Notes under the pieces: generated by a model
The model's database searches: none
What the model saw: only the letters and a program-made list of their open reading frames with translations
Told to the model about the DNA's origin: nothing
Part shown: positions 11,752 to 23,881 of the stretch, one piece after another
Position numbering within the stretch: position 1 is the first letter of the stretch
Layout: every line of letters starts with the position of its first letter
Assembly: GCA_009193035.1 (NCBI GenBank)
Contig: SWDT01000030.1
Location: 62,001 to 126,000, forward strand
Direction of reading: 5' to 3'
Length of the DNA: 64,000 nucleotides
Origin: Halicephalobus mephisto
Taxonomy: Eukaryota > Nematoda > Chromadorea > Rhabditida > Panagrolaimidae
Position numbers and translations under genes: made by a program

Positions 11752-14700
11752 ATGTTTGTCATGGTTTGGTTATCTTTGATTTTTATTTTTAATTTAAAAT
11801 ATGTGACATCTAATCCTAAAATTGATCAAATAGGAATGTTTCAAACAAATTTTCGAAATTTTGAAACTTATCTGGATCCGCCGTTTCCCGTTTTTTCGCC
11901 TCCTGTCGTTCCGAGACCCAATCCCCCCACTCTCGCCACCCCGACCCCGACCTTGATTCCGACGACACCCCCGTCTGTTATACAGTATTCTGAAGAAGGA
12001 AACAACAGTATCCAATTCATAAATCCGAAAACCGCTCCGATCAGAGATGATCTTCAGGTAAATTTTTATTTTTTAAATTTATAAATTTCAAAATAATTCA
12101 ACTTTAAAATTTTCAAAATTTCTAAAATCATTTAATTTTAAAATTTTCAAAATTTCTAAAATTACTTAATTCATAAATTTCAAAATAATTCAGCTTTAAA
12201 ATTTTGAAAATTTTTGAATTTTAAATTTCTAAAATTACTTAATTTATAAATTTCAAAATTATTTAATTTTGAAAATTTAAAATTAAGAAGTTCTAAAGTT
12301 GTTTAATTTCTTAATTTTTAAATTTCTGAAATTACTTAGTTTTTAAATCATTCAATTTCGAAATTTTAAAAATTTTTAATTTCGAAATTTTTTAACATTT
12401 ATCTTTTTTATTTTTTATTTTTTAAGTTTAATTTATATCAATTAATCCGAAATTAAGGTCGTTCATCCTCCGGCCCCGAACGAACAGGACTGGGTTATGG
12501 CCACAGGCAACGAAAGTGCGATAGATAACGTTCTCGCGATTAGTCTCGTCTATGGGGGAAGACTGGTCTCCATGGGGTACTACTACAGATATCAGCAGAT
12601 TTACTACTATGCCATAATGCACAACTATGACGGACCTGTTTTTCTCAAACCTAATCCGTATACTTTTTCTGAATTGATAAAAGTGACCAAGTAAGTTTCC
12701 CAAATTTTACCGTAATGAGAATGGAGTCCGTCTTCGGCGAATTCTTTGATTGCATAATAACAATTACGAAGAAATTGTTGCATAAAATCAACGCGCAGAT
12801 TACTGTAGTTCTTATGAAATCTCTGACATTCGTGTCGAGACGATTTCGTAACAACTCCCATTTCCACTTTTTTATAATATATAAGATAATTTAATATTTT
12901 TCGAAATAAAATACCAACTTTCGCGTTAGGACCTTTTTTCAGAAAATTTCAATTTTTGTGTTAGGATTTTTTTAAAACATCAATTTTCGTGTTAGGACCT
13001 TTTTTTCAGAAAATACCAATTTTTTTATTAAAACTTTTTTAAATATAAATTTTCGTGTTAGGACCTTTTTTTCAGAAAATACCAATTTTTTTATTAAAAC
13101 TTTTTAAAACATCAATTTTCGTGTTAGGATCTTTTTTTTCAAAAAATACTAATTTTCGCGTCAAAATTTTTTTCAAAAATATTAATTTTTTTCTCAAGAT
13201 GATTTCAGAAAGAAAATTTTTCATTTTAAGACATTTTAGGAAAAAAACTTTCGTGTTAGGACCTTTTTTATAAAAATTAAAAAAGTATTTTTTAAATCAG
13301 ATTTTTTATCGATTTTGAAGTTTAATTTTTCGGTCTAGGACTCGATCGACGGGACATTTTTCTACAATAGGTTTATTTGACATGGGCGAGTTTTTAATAA
13401 AAATAAAAAAACAGTTTTAAACAGAAACTTTGTGGATTTTATTTTTTATAATAAAGTTATTTAAAAATAAACAAATCACAAAAATGGAAAAAAATATTTT
13501 AAAATTTCTCAGATTAGAATTAATTCTGATTTTTTGAGTCATTTTTGGATTTATTTTTATTTTCATTGGTGAAAAATGAATTTTTTATTGTTTCAAGGAT
13601 TTTCGTGGTGGGAGTTGATTTCGTTTTTAATTCTATTTTAGGCCAATTTTTACTCATTTTGATAAATTACTTGGCTTACTGTAGATTTCAGAAATTTTCG
13701 TGATGGGAGTTGATTCTGTTTTTAACTCGATTTTAGACCAATTTCTACTCGTTTTGATAAATTACCCAGTTTACTGTAGATTTCAGAAATACTCGTTTTG
13801 ATAAATTACCCAGTTTACTGTAGATTTCAGAAATTTTCGTGATGGGAGTTGATTCTGTTTTTAACTCGATTTTAGACCAATTTCTACTCGTTTTGATAAA
13901 TTACCCAGTTTACTGTAATTTTCAATAGTTTCCCTCTCTTTAGATTGTATTGTAGAGTAACTTTCACTCTTACTAGTAAACTATCAGACTCATCCTCTTC
14001 AGAAACTTCTACTTCAAGAGTCCATTTCAGTTTGAAGTTGCTTTTTGCGAAGATTTCCACTTGTACTTTTTGTAATAATTGAGATTTTTAAAATTAAAAA
14101 AAAATTTACATTTTGAATTAATTTTAGATTTAAAAAAAATATTTTTAAATCCTTTTTTGGATCGAACGATATCTCAATATTTCTGAAGAGGACAGGAAGA
14201 ACATTATTGACAAAAATAATCGAAAAAAACCAGACAACACCTGTTTGAAAATTTTTCTGCTTTTGCACTTGAACTGTCAATGAAATTTTTTTTCTAAAGT
14301 ATTTCCTCATTTTTTTAAAACCTCCGGAAAAATGACAAGTTTTCAGACAGGAGGAAATCGGATCCCTTCCGATAGGTGTCAAGAGGACTCCGAACTTGAT
14401 GGAAAAAAAGAAAAAAAAGAAAAAATGGAAAAAATGGAAAATGCGATCTAACAAGTGCGCGAAATGGATTAGTTACATTTTGTAAAAATTTTAAATTGAA
14501 CAAGATTTTTTTCTTTGTTTCTGAATATTCTGTAATTTAGTCCGAAAATTCAATTATGAAATGCAAAAAATTTTTCAGTAAAATTTACAAAAATTCTAAA
14601 AATGTTAAAAATTTGATTTTTTGAAACTTTGTAAAATTTTGCAATATTTTAGTTTTTAAAAAGTTGAAATTAAAATTATAAGATTTAAATTTTTAGTGAA

Positions 14701-17700
14701 ATGTGAGCAAATGCCAATTAGAATTTTTGTGAATTTAAAAATAAAAAATGATTAAAAAAAAGTTAAAATTAAAATTTAACGAAATAAGAAAATTGTATAA
14801 TTTCATTTTTTGGCGAAATGTGAACTGATGCCAATTAGAATTTCTGTAAATTTTAAAAATAAAAAATGATTAAAAAAAATTGATATTCGAATTTGGCGAA
14901 ATGTGACTCAATGCCAAATTTAAATTCTTGGCGAAATGTGAACTGATGCCAATTAGAATTTCTGTAAATTTTAAAAATTAAAAATGATTAAAAAAAATTG
15001 ATATTCGAATTTGGCGAAATATGAACTGATGCCAGTGAAAATTTGCATATATTACAAACATTAAAGATAAATTTTCCCTAAAAACTCATATCACATAAAT
15101 TTTCAGAATCTTAGGTTTCTGAAACGTTTCAAAATTGTTAAAGAATTTTCAACTTTTTTTTTAAAAATCAAAGAATTCAGAAACTTATATAAAATTTTTA
15201 AAAAATTCAAGAAATTTAAAAATATTTAATTTTTTAAATTTAAAAATATTTAATTTTTTAAATTTAGAAATATTTAATTTTCGAAGAATTTAGAAATTTT
15301 CTAATTTTTTAAAATTTAGAAATTTATTAAATTTAAATTTTTCAGGGAAAATGAAGAATTAAACTTGGGATTGACGCAGCTTTGTGGACAGGACAACGGC
15401 AGAGGGGACGTCACTTTTAGCACCTACTGGGAGAGGATCCCCGGGGTCAGCCACAGGATCTGGTTCCCTGGGACTCCGGAATCCGACATCCAGAGGAGGT
15501 TGTTGGAAAGGGACGGATACAGATTGACTTCTCTTTGTGGATATTCCGTCCAGAATCGGGCCCAATATGTGGGGGTCTGGATGAAACCGGCTTTGTCGAA
15601 AAATCCATACGAAGCTTATTATGGATTAACTTTATCTGAATGTATTTCGAAGGATAAATATCTTTCGGGAAGAGGATATGTGGCTATCCAGTTCAGAGTG
15701 TTCAATAACGGCCGGATGACCCTCTGCACCGCCATCTGGGAGTACAACCCCGGGAAACTCCACGTGGTCGAAGTCGGGGAGAACATAAGCAGGATGTACA
15801 GGAGGATCCAGAGATCAGACATGCTTCCGAGACAAATTTCTCATTTTTTTGATGGAGAAAATGTTTTAAAATATGTCGTCCTCTGGAGCAACGTCCATTC
15901 CTTCAGGTACCCCAACCCCCCCGAACTCTGGAACGAAACCCACACGATTCCAGTGACGTATCTCAAAGGAGCTCCAGAATTGCTCACCGATGACCAATTG
16001 GATTTCATAACGAAAAGAATTGAACATTTTATGAAAGATCTGGATATTCCCGGACTTTCTTTAGCAATTTCGAAAAAAGAACAATTGAAATTTGCTGCTG
16101 GATTTGGATACAGTAATGTCAGGAAAAAAGAAACAGTCACTCCTCATCATCAATTCAGAGTCGGATCTGTCTCGAAACCAATCACGGCCGCGGCAATCAT
16201 GATTCTTGTCGAACAAGAAAAAATCGATCTTGACGACCACGTCTTTGGCAGAAGTGGTCTCTTCGGTAAGTCTAAAAAATAAAATAATTCAATTTTAAAT
16301 TTGAAAAAAATAATAATTTTTTTATTTCTTAAAAAGTACTTTTTATATTTAAAAATATTATTTAAAAAATATTCAATTTTAAATTTGAAATAAACGATAA
16401 TTTTTAAAATTTTTTAAAAATATTTTTTATATTTTAAAATATTATTTAAAAAATATAATTAATTTTAAAAAAATTATTTAATTTTAATTTTGAAATAAAC
16501 GATAATTTTTTTTAAATTTTCACTTGATTTTTAAATTTTCTTGATTTTAATTTTTTTAAATTTTTTTTAATTTTTTTTATTTTCAGGAATGGAATTTGCA
16601 CACAAGAAATCCTACGGAAAATATTTGACGGACGTTACGATAAGACATCTCTTAGAACACACCGCCGGCGGATGGAACAATCTGGAGTCAGATGCGGCGT
16701 GGCTAGAGCCCCAGATGTCCACCAAGGAACTCATCGAGTATGTCCTCGAAAATGTGCCTTTGACTGAGAAACCTGGAACGAAATGGATTTATTCCAATTT
16801 CGGGTACCAGTTATTAGGGTACATTATCGAAAGAAAATCCGGCTTAAATTACGAGGAATTTGTTAAAAAATACATTTGGCAAGAAGTTGGAGTGAACGAA
16901 ATTCAACTTGCTAGACCTACTCTCGAGGAAAAGGCCAGAAGAGAAGTACTGTATTACATGAGTGGAAACAAAGTCGGATTTAATCCTTACGAAATGCTCA
17001 CCGCAGAGAGAATCGGCCCCTGGGGAGGCTGGATCGCGTCCCCCATCGAGCTGCTCCAGTTCATGAGTCACTTCGACGGTTTCGACAGAAGGAAAGACAT
17101 CCTGTCCAAAGAAAGCATCGAAGAGTGGGCTATAGCCACGAAAGCCTCCAACGATACCTACGGTAGGTCATTTTTCGTTCCAAGACCAAACCGAACAAGT
17201 TTAACATTCCTTCGCCTCGAGACTGATTAGAAATTTCTAAAAATAGTTTCCGTTTTAAGACCAAATTATCAAGTACTTGAAATTTTTCCTCGTAAAACCA
17301 AACCGAAGATTGCTTTATCTTTATTGAAAGCCTTGCAGAAGGCAATCCAAAATTTGTTCCGCTCAGCAAGCGCAACCCCCTTAAGTCAGACCGTAGCCTA
17401 ACCAGCGATCATCAACGCCGAACCACCCAGATAGGCAATTCGGCGAGCTTCACGCTCCAGGAGCCGCGCCACAGCTCGATCATCGCGGAATCTGTCGGTC
17501 ACAGATTTAAAAAAAGCGATGTGAAAACATACTACAGAAAAGACCCTGTGAAGTATGATTTCAAAGTCCGTCTCTTTTCTTCGTTTTTTGAATATTTCCC
17601 GCGCGTTTATTGAAACGATGCTTTTTCGTCAGCCAGACAACTAGAGAAATTTTTTCTCGCAACAAAGTCATACTGGCCAGAGAAAAAAGACACGTTTTTC

Positions 17701-18817
17701 CGGCCAGATGTCAATGACTCGCACTCCGTGATTGAATCGGCCGTGCGACAAATGCTCTCCCTATTTCGTAAGATTTATGATTTCTTTAATTTAATTATAA
17801 AAAAATTAATATAAAAATGAATCTAATATCTCAGTTAAGAAAAATTTAATTTAAAAAAAATAAAATTTCGAAATCAGCGCGAATAAAAAAAGAGGAACTT
17901 TTGTAAGATTCATAATTTTTATTTTTTTAATTTTTATATTTTTTTATTTTTTTACAATTAAATTATCCTAATATCTCAGTTAAGTAAAAACAAAATTAAT
18001 TTTAAAAAAATGTGAAACCAGCGCGAGTCAAAGGGGAGCACTTGCCGTACATTCGATTCAATCAAATTCCTAAATTGTCAAAAAATAAGTTTTCATTTTA
18101 AAATCCTTTAATTTTTTTAAAGTAAATTTTTGTTTCAAAAATCATTTAAATTCTCAAATAAAAAAATGATTTTCTTAAACTTCAAAAATTCAAAAAAATT
18201 ATTAGAATTTTTGAAGTTATTTAAATTATTGGAATTTTTTAAATTATTTAAATTATTGGAATTTTTTAAATTATTTAAATTATGGAATTTTTTAAATTAT
18301 GGAATTTTTCAAATTATTAGTGTTGGATCGTCGCTGGAGAATCCGGATCTGCATGTAGACATAAATATGTGGAAATAACTTTATGAAGCCAAAGGGCACG
18401 AGATAAATCACAACTCTATCACAAATATTGCGCAATTTCAAAATTGCCGCCAATCTGCAATCGTACAAATTTCATTGGTCCTCAGGATATTTCCTTTCGG
18501 GACCAAAGTTATGTGGTTTGTATTCAAATAGGTCGTGTACAATCCAACAATTAGAATTTTTGGTTTTTATTCATTAATTTTCAGGACTCGGATGGTCATT
18601 GAACATAATGGGATTCAACGGTTGGCAACATGACGGTAGAATGCCGGGATCTGCGGCTATGTTGGTCAGATTAGAAAACGGATTAGAAATGGCCGTCGTT
18701 GTCAACAAAGAATACAGCGAAAGGGATTTCTTCCACGAGTTGGGCTATATCCTACATCACGTAGGAAACAACTGCGATTGGTGGAATGACAAAACTGATC
18801 TCTTTTTACATTCCTGA
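11752..18817 (+). CDS. Secreted serine beta-lactamase-like (LACT) protein with N-terminal BTRD1-like repeats
   Basis: Five phase-consistent exons: 11752-12057, 12458-12690, 15346-16265, 16587-17162, 18585-18817; 755 residues. A signal peptide (MFVMVWLSLIFIFNLKYVTS) and a proline/threonine-rich linker lead into about 320 residues of repeats with the pattern GYRLTSLCGYSV...AQYVGVWMK and GYVAIQFRVF...LCTAIWEY, which resemble the bacterial tandem repeat domain (BTRD1) that precedes beta-lactamase domains in some secreted hydrolases. The class-C-like catalytic domain follows: Ser454-x-x-Lys457 (GSVSKP), Tyr555-Ser-Asn (WIYSNFGY) and His694-Asp-Gly (WQHDGRMPGS) in the place of KTG/HxG. All three active-site motifs are intact, so it is probably an active peptidase or esterase rather than an antibiotic-resistance enzyme. 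The substrate is unknown. The acceptor at 12457 is AAG, which is unusual. Introns 2 (2.65 kb) and 4 (1.4 kb) are full of repeats. Confidence 0.88.
12890..13270 (+). repeat. Degenerate tandem repeat, TTTTCGTGTTAGGACC core
   Basis: Six to seven imperfect units of about 50-60 bp in LACT intron 2, each containing TTTCGTGTTAGGA(C/T)CTTTTTT followed by CAGAAAATACCAATTTTT. The core belongs to the dispersed TTCGTG...GGACC family discussed in findings. Confidence 0.75.
13580..13930 (+). repeat. Tandem repeat of ~95-120 bp in LACT intron 2
   Basis: Three units share GGGAGTTGATTCTGTTTTTA, then GATTTTAGACCAATTTCTAC, then TTTTGATAAATTACCCAGTT and TACTGTAGATTTCAGAAAT. The second and third units are close to identical, so the array expanded recently. 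Confidence 0.8.
14690..15060 (+). repeat. GGCGAAATGTGA...ATGCCAA short-period repeats
   Basis: Several units of TTGGCGAAATGTGAACTGATGCCAATTAGAA spaced by AT-rich sequence. This is one of seven clusters of the same family in the window. Each unit starts TTGGC and ends GCCAA, so it is an imperfect palindrome. Confidence 0.75.
17330..17770. other. GC-rich island inside LACT intron 4
   Basis: In a 1.4 kb intron that is otherwise strongly AT-rich, about 440 bp are near-balanced in base composition, with segments such as GAACCACCCAGATAGGCAA and CAGGAGCCGCGCCACAGCTC. No open frame of useful length is present on either strand and no tRNA-like cloverleaf is evident. It may be an ncRNA, an enhancer or a decayed insertion. 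Confidence 0.45.
18130..18310 (+). repeat. 27 bp-period AT repeat
   Basis: Four to five units of TTTAAATTATTGGAATTTTT in LACT intron 4. They happen to form an open frame reading LLEFFKLFK repeatedly, which I regard as a repeat artefact. Confidence 0.7.
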
Positions 18818-20375
18818 TGAGTATTTTTAAATTAATTTTTCATTAATTGACATGACAAAAAATTTTTTAAATAAAATTGAAAAATTTCGAATTTGATTGG
18901 ATTGAAAATTTGTGTTTCGGATTCGGAATTTTAAAATTCAAAAATTCCTTCCAATATCGAGGACATTTCCGATTACTGTATTTTCCACCAATTTTGAACT
19001 TTTCCGAAAATGAATGGAGCTTCAAGAATCACATTTCTTCCGTCAGAAAATCGTGCCAGGACCGCTACCTTAGGATTTTGATCCTCGACGAAGTTTCAGT
19101 TACAAATTTTAAAAAATCGATAAACTTGTTCAGGATTCGTTTTACCAAAGTTGAGAATTAGAATTTGAGATCGGAGATTGTTTATAATTGGTGTCTTGAC
19201 ACGAAAAATCTGTATTTTGTTTCATCAAAGTTGACGGTAAAGTTCGTGATCAAAGTTGAAGATTAGAATTTGAGGCCAAAGGTTGTTGATAAGTTGTTTC
19301 TTAGCACGAAAAATTTATGTTTCATTTTATCAAAGTTAATGGTAACGTTCGTGATTAAAGTTGAAGATCAGAATTTGAGATCGGAGGTTGTTTATAACTA
19401 GTGTCTTAACACGAAAAATCCATGTTTTGTTTCATCAAAGTTAACGGTTAAAGTTCGAGTTTTTCGTGTTAAGAAATATTTATGAATCATGTTTGGATTT
19501 AGAATATCCAAATACCAAGTTCTAACTCAATTTACAAAGCTCAGAGAACAAGTTTTTGGAGAAAAATCTATAAAAGTTGCAACACAAAAATCTCACAAGT
19601 CGACCTCGAACTCTGACTTTCAACTTTGATAATACGAAAAACTGATCTTCAGATTTAATTTCAACTTTGCCTTTGATTTCAAACTGATTTTCAACTTTGA
19701 GTTTAATTTTAACTTCAAGCTGATCTTCAATTTTAACTTCTACTTTGATTTCAACTTTGAGTTTAAACTGATCTTCAATTTTAACTTCTACTTTGATTTC
19801 AACTTTGAGTTTAAACTGATCTTCAATTTTGACTTCTACTTTGATTTCAACTTTGACAATACGAAACACAGGACTTATGAATCATGTTTAAATCAGAAAA
19901 ATTAAACCAAGTTTCAACTATCAATTTAGATAAAACATGAATTTTTTTAAAAATTATTTTTCAGTTAAAGCTAAATCATTTCATTTCAAAATAAACAGTT
20001 ATAAAAAATTATTGAATTTTTACCTCATATACTGATTGAAGTAAACTTTTCAAAAAATACAATAACCAATTTTCTGTTTTCATAATTCATTCCAAAATCT
20101 AATCAAGTTCACAACAAAAATCCGAATAATTGTAATTCCAAACATTTCAATCAAATAACAATATATCCAAATTATATTTATAACTTTTTAAAATTAATTT
20201 TAGCATTAATAATTTTTATAAAATTTAAAACTTCATATCCTAAATATTTTCAAATCTTCCACAAATTACAATTTTCAAAAAAATCCAATTTTTATCCATT
20301 ACAGAAACAATACACTTTTAGCATATTCACCACTTACCGTTTTTAAACTATTTCACACGACAAAATAAATGTTTC
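18818..20375. other. Convergent intergenic region with two repeat arrays
   Basis: Between the LACT and ACDH-2 stop codons. 19160-19470 holds three copies of a ~120 bp unit (TTCGTGATCAAAGTTGAAGA, TTAGCACGAAAAATTTATGT). 19640-19860 holds a 48 bp minisatellite. The remainder is AT-rich 3' flank with nothing recognisable. Confidence 0.65.
19640..19860 (-). repeat. 48 bp minisatellite with open frame
   Basis: Three to four units of ACTTTGAGTTTAAACTGATC plus TTCAATTTTAACTTCTACTT. On the minus strand the unit is open and reads VEIKVEVKIEDQFKLK as an alternating charged/hydrophobic 16-residue repeat within a 115-codon frame (19869-19522). No splice sites or homology support expression. Confidence 0.7.
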
Positions 20376-22157
20376 CTAGAGAGGACTTCCAGCACTGCCT
20401 CTTTCCAAAAAGGCTTGAATCAATTGACGGCTGATGACAAGCTTCTGAATCTGAGAAGTACCTTCATAAAGTTGGTAGATCTTAGAATCTCTGAAAAGCT
20501 TCTCAACAGGATATTCCGTGTTAAATCCAGCTCCACCAAAGACTTGAATAGCGTTATTAGCAGCTTGAACAGCAGTATCCGCAGCAAAACATTTGGCAAT
20601 TGATGCAAAGTAAGAAGATCTAACATTAGAATCCACATCAAAAGCAGCTCTATACGTCATCAAACGAGCCAATTCCAAATTAATTGCCATTTCAGCAAGA
20701 ATAAAAGAAACTCCTTGATGTTGAGCAATAGGTACTCCAAAGGTTTTTCTTTCAAGAGAGTACTTTGTAGCTTCATCTAAAGCTCTCCAAGAAAGTCCAA
20801 CAGCTCCAGCAGCAACTCCAGGACGTGTCATATCAAAAGCTCCCATTGCAACTTTAAATCCAGCTCCAGGAGCTCCAACAATATTCTCCTTCGGAACAAC
20901 CACATTCTCAAAAGTAATAGCGCGAGTATCAGCACATCTCTGGCCTAAAATTTCAATTATTAAAATTAAAACTTTCAAAATTAAAAAGAAACTAAAATTT
21001 TATAAAAATTCATTTTAAAATAATCTCACAAAACGATATTTTTAATAATTATTTAAATACAGTAGAACTTGGATATAAGATATCCCTGCTGTAACATATC
21101 TCACATTATAGCATACGATCTGAGTGAATTTAGTTAATCTACCTTCAAATTTATCCCCGCTATAATATATCCTTTTTTATAACATACGTGTTGCCAGGTC
21201 CCAAGGAGATATCTCTTGTTATAACATACGGTCTAAATAAATTTAGTTAATCTACCTTCAAATTTATCCCCGCTATAATATATCCTTTTTTATAACATAC
21301 GTTTTGATCAGTCCCAAGGAGATATCTCTTGTTATAACATACGGTCTAAATAAATTTAGTTAATCTACCTTCAAATTTATCCCCGCTATAATATATCCTT
21401 TCTTATAAAAAACGCTTTGATCAATCTCTAGGAAATATCTCATATCCAAGTTCAACTGTATTAATTTAAAAAACTTACCCATATTAATTTCTTTTTTTCC
21501 TCTAATAACACCAGGAGTATCACCATCAACAATAAAAGCAGTAAAAGCTTTTCCAGCTGGAGTTTTTGGATTTGGATCAGTTCTAGTTAAAACAAAAAAC
21601 CAATTAGCATAACCTCCACCAGTAATCCACATTTTATTTCCATTAATTACATATTTATCACCTTCAAGTTCTGCTCTTGTTTTAATTCCAGCAACATCAC
21701 TTCCAGCTCCAGGTTCAGTTACACAATATGCTGCATAATTTTTATAATTTTCTGTTAAAATACCAAAATATTTCTTTTTTTGTTCTTCATTTCCTGCAAT
21801 TAAAACAGGTGCTGCTGCTAAAGAAGGACCAAGAATAGCCAATTGAATACCAGTACAACCATATGCCAAAGCTTCAACAATCAAAGCAGTTTCAACATTT
21901 GACATTCCAGGTCCACCATATTTTTCTGGAATTAATGAATGCATAAATCCAAGTTCATGAGCTTGTTTAACAATATCCCAAGGAAATTCCATTGTTTTAT
22001 CATAATTTGCTGCTTGTGGAAGAATAACTTCTTTTGAAAATTTAAAAGCAGCAGCATGAATATCTTTTTGTTGATCAGATAATTTCAAACTCAAAGCTCT
22101 TGCTGATTGTTGTATAAGGCTATTTTTCCCATGATGAAATAGATTCTTCGACAACAT
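20376..22157 (-). CDS. Acyl-CoA dehydrogenase, medium-chain type (paralogue 2)
   Basis: Exons 22157-21479 and 20944-20376 give 415 residues, close to the ~420 of animal MCAD precursors. The start ATG lies one base after a TTTTTAG acceptor with no coding exon upstream, as expected for trans-splicing. A basic presequence ([17 protein letters not shown]) precedes [15 protein letters not shown]. Diagnostic motifs: [74 protein letters not shown] and the catalytic Glu387 in [11 protein letters not shown]. Of the three paralogues it is the closest to classical MCAD by inspection. It lies 227 bp downstream of paralogue 3 on the same strand, so the two could form an operon. The single intron (20945-21478) carries a minisatellite. 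Confidence 0.92.
21060..21450 (+). repeat. ~111 bp tandem repeat in the ACDH-2 intron
   Basis: Three nearly identical copies with TTAGTTAATCTACCTTCAAA, TTTATCCCCGCTATAATATA, TCCTTTTTTATAACATACG and CCCAAGGAGATATCTCTTG. The intron contains little else. Confidence 0.85.
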
Positions 22158-22164
22158 CCTAAAA

Positions 22165-22295
22165 ACCACAAAAAATAATTCAAAAAATAAAAAAAAAATA
22201 ATTCAAAAAATAAAAAAAAAATAATTCAAAAAATTAAAAAAAAATAATTCAAAAAAAATAATTTAAAAAATAAAAAAAACAATTTAAAAATATAA
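22165..22295 (+). repeat. Simple repeat between ACDH-3 and ACDH-2
   Basis: Repeated AAAAAATAATTCAAAAAATA units fill most of the 227 bp between the two dehydrogenase genes, just upstream of the presumed trans-splice acceptor of ACDH-2. Confidence 0.7.
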
Positions 22296-22384
22296 AAATG
22301 GCTAAAAACCATAATTTTTTTTTCACAAAAATCCCATCCAAATTCATTTACAAGTGTCAACTATACGATTATCCAATTCTACAG

Positions 22385-23727
22385 TTAAATACCAAAGAAA
22401 TAAGTGCCGTTTTCCTTAAATTTCTGAAGCAACTGTCTTGCAATGATCAATCTTTGCACTTGAGAAGTTCCTTCGTAGATAGTAAAGATCTTAGAATCTC
22501 TGAAAAGCTTCTCAACAGGATACTCACTATTGTATCCAGCACCACCAAAGACTTGAATTGCGTTGCTTGCAGCCTCAACAGCAGAATCAGAAGCAAATCT
22601 TTTCGCAATAGAGGCAAAATAGGAACCAGCTCTTCCGAGATCAACGTCCCGAGCAGCTCGGTAAGTCAAAAGTCGAGCAAGTTCGAGATTCGTGGCCATA
22701 TCAGCAAGTATGAATTGAATAGCTTGATGATTAATGATTGAAGTTCCAAAGGTCTTACGTTCCAACGAGTACTTGGTAGCCTCATCCAAACAACGTCCAA
22801 TAAGACCAACAGCCGAAGCAGCAACAAGAGGTCTGGTCTTGTCGAAAGTCTTCATGGCAACCTTGAATCCTTCTCCAGGAGCACCTACCACTTGTGATGC
22901 TGGGACTCTGACATCCTCAAAAGTGACCCCACGTGTATCAGAGCATCTTTGGCCCATGTTGATCTCCTAAAAGTGCAATATTACAAATTTTTGAGTTTAA
23001 AATACTGACCTTTCGTCCTTTGGTGATTCCAGGGGTGTCGGCGTCGAGGGCAAAGGCGGTGAAGGCTTTTCCAGCAGGGGCCTTGGGGTCAGAGTCCGTT
23101 CTGGCCAGGAGGAAGTACCAGTTAGCCACACCTCCGTTCGTGATCCACATCTTGCTCCCGTTGATGATGTACTCCTCTCCCTTCTTCTCCGCTCTCGTCT
23201 TCACTCCAGCCACATCACTTCCCGCTCCGGGTTCCGTCACACAATAAGCACACATCAATGGCTCCTCAATCAGTCTCGTGAGGAACTTCTTTTTGATTTC
23301 ATGACTGGCAGCAATCAAGAGTGGAGCAGTTGCCAAATCATTTGCCATACAAGCTGTTCCAATACCAGTACAGCCGTATCCCATGGCTTCACCCAAAACG
23401 ACTTCAGCTACACTATCAAGACCTGGACCACCGTATTCCTCAGGAATTTGAGAATTGATCAAACCAGCAGCATGGGCCTTCTTGATAACGTCCTAAAAAT
23501 TCCACAATTATTTAAAGAAGAAAGATGAAAAAATTCACCCAAGGATATTCCATCGTCTTATCGTAATGAGAAGCTTTAGGGATGACTTCGTTCTTGACGA
23601 AAACCCTCATAGCTTGCTGGAGGTCCTTCAACTCATCGGAAAGGTCAAAGTTCATGTTAGCAGCAGTCGAAGAAGCTCGACGGCCAATGGCCAGAGCAGA
23701 ACGGGACAGCAATGAAGGAGTCAGCAT
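22385..23727 (-). CDS. Acyl-CoA dehydrogenase, medium-chain type (paralogue 3)
   Basis: Exons 23727-23539, 23492-23010 and 22966-22385 give 417 residues. The ATG at 23727 follows a TTCTGTAG acceptor by three bases, again suggesting trans-splicing. A typical Arg/Ser-rich presequence ([20 protein letters not shown]) precedes the dehydrogenase domain: [76 protein letters not shown], and the catalytic Glu389 in [16 protein letters not shown]. Exon 2 from 23288 and the following 43 bp intron are nearly identical to part of paralogue 1. Paralogue 1 lacks a downstream exon matching this acceptor, so this gene is the likely donor. Base composition of the shared segment is GC-richer than the rest of the gene. 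Confidence 0.92.
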
Positions 23728-23881
23728 GATCCTACAGAATCTAAAAAATCAGAATCTAGAAAAATCAGAAAATAAATTTGCCACGAACACAAATTACATT
23801 AATCTACATGACACGGAATGCAAAATCAAAGAAATTAGCTGATAAGAGAGGGCAAAGGACAAAAAAGCGTTCCGTTTCTCT

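Noticed and set aside
14014..14503. Minus-strand open frame with hydrophobic stretches in LACT intron 2, reminiscent of a membrane protein
   Set aside because: The hydrophobicity comes from poly(T)/poly(A) tracts, no family signature or convincing splice sites were seen, and it lies among repeats.
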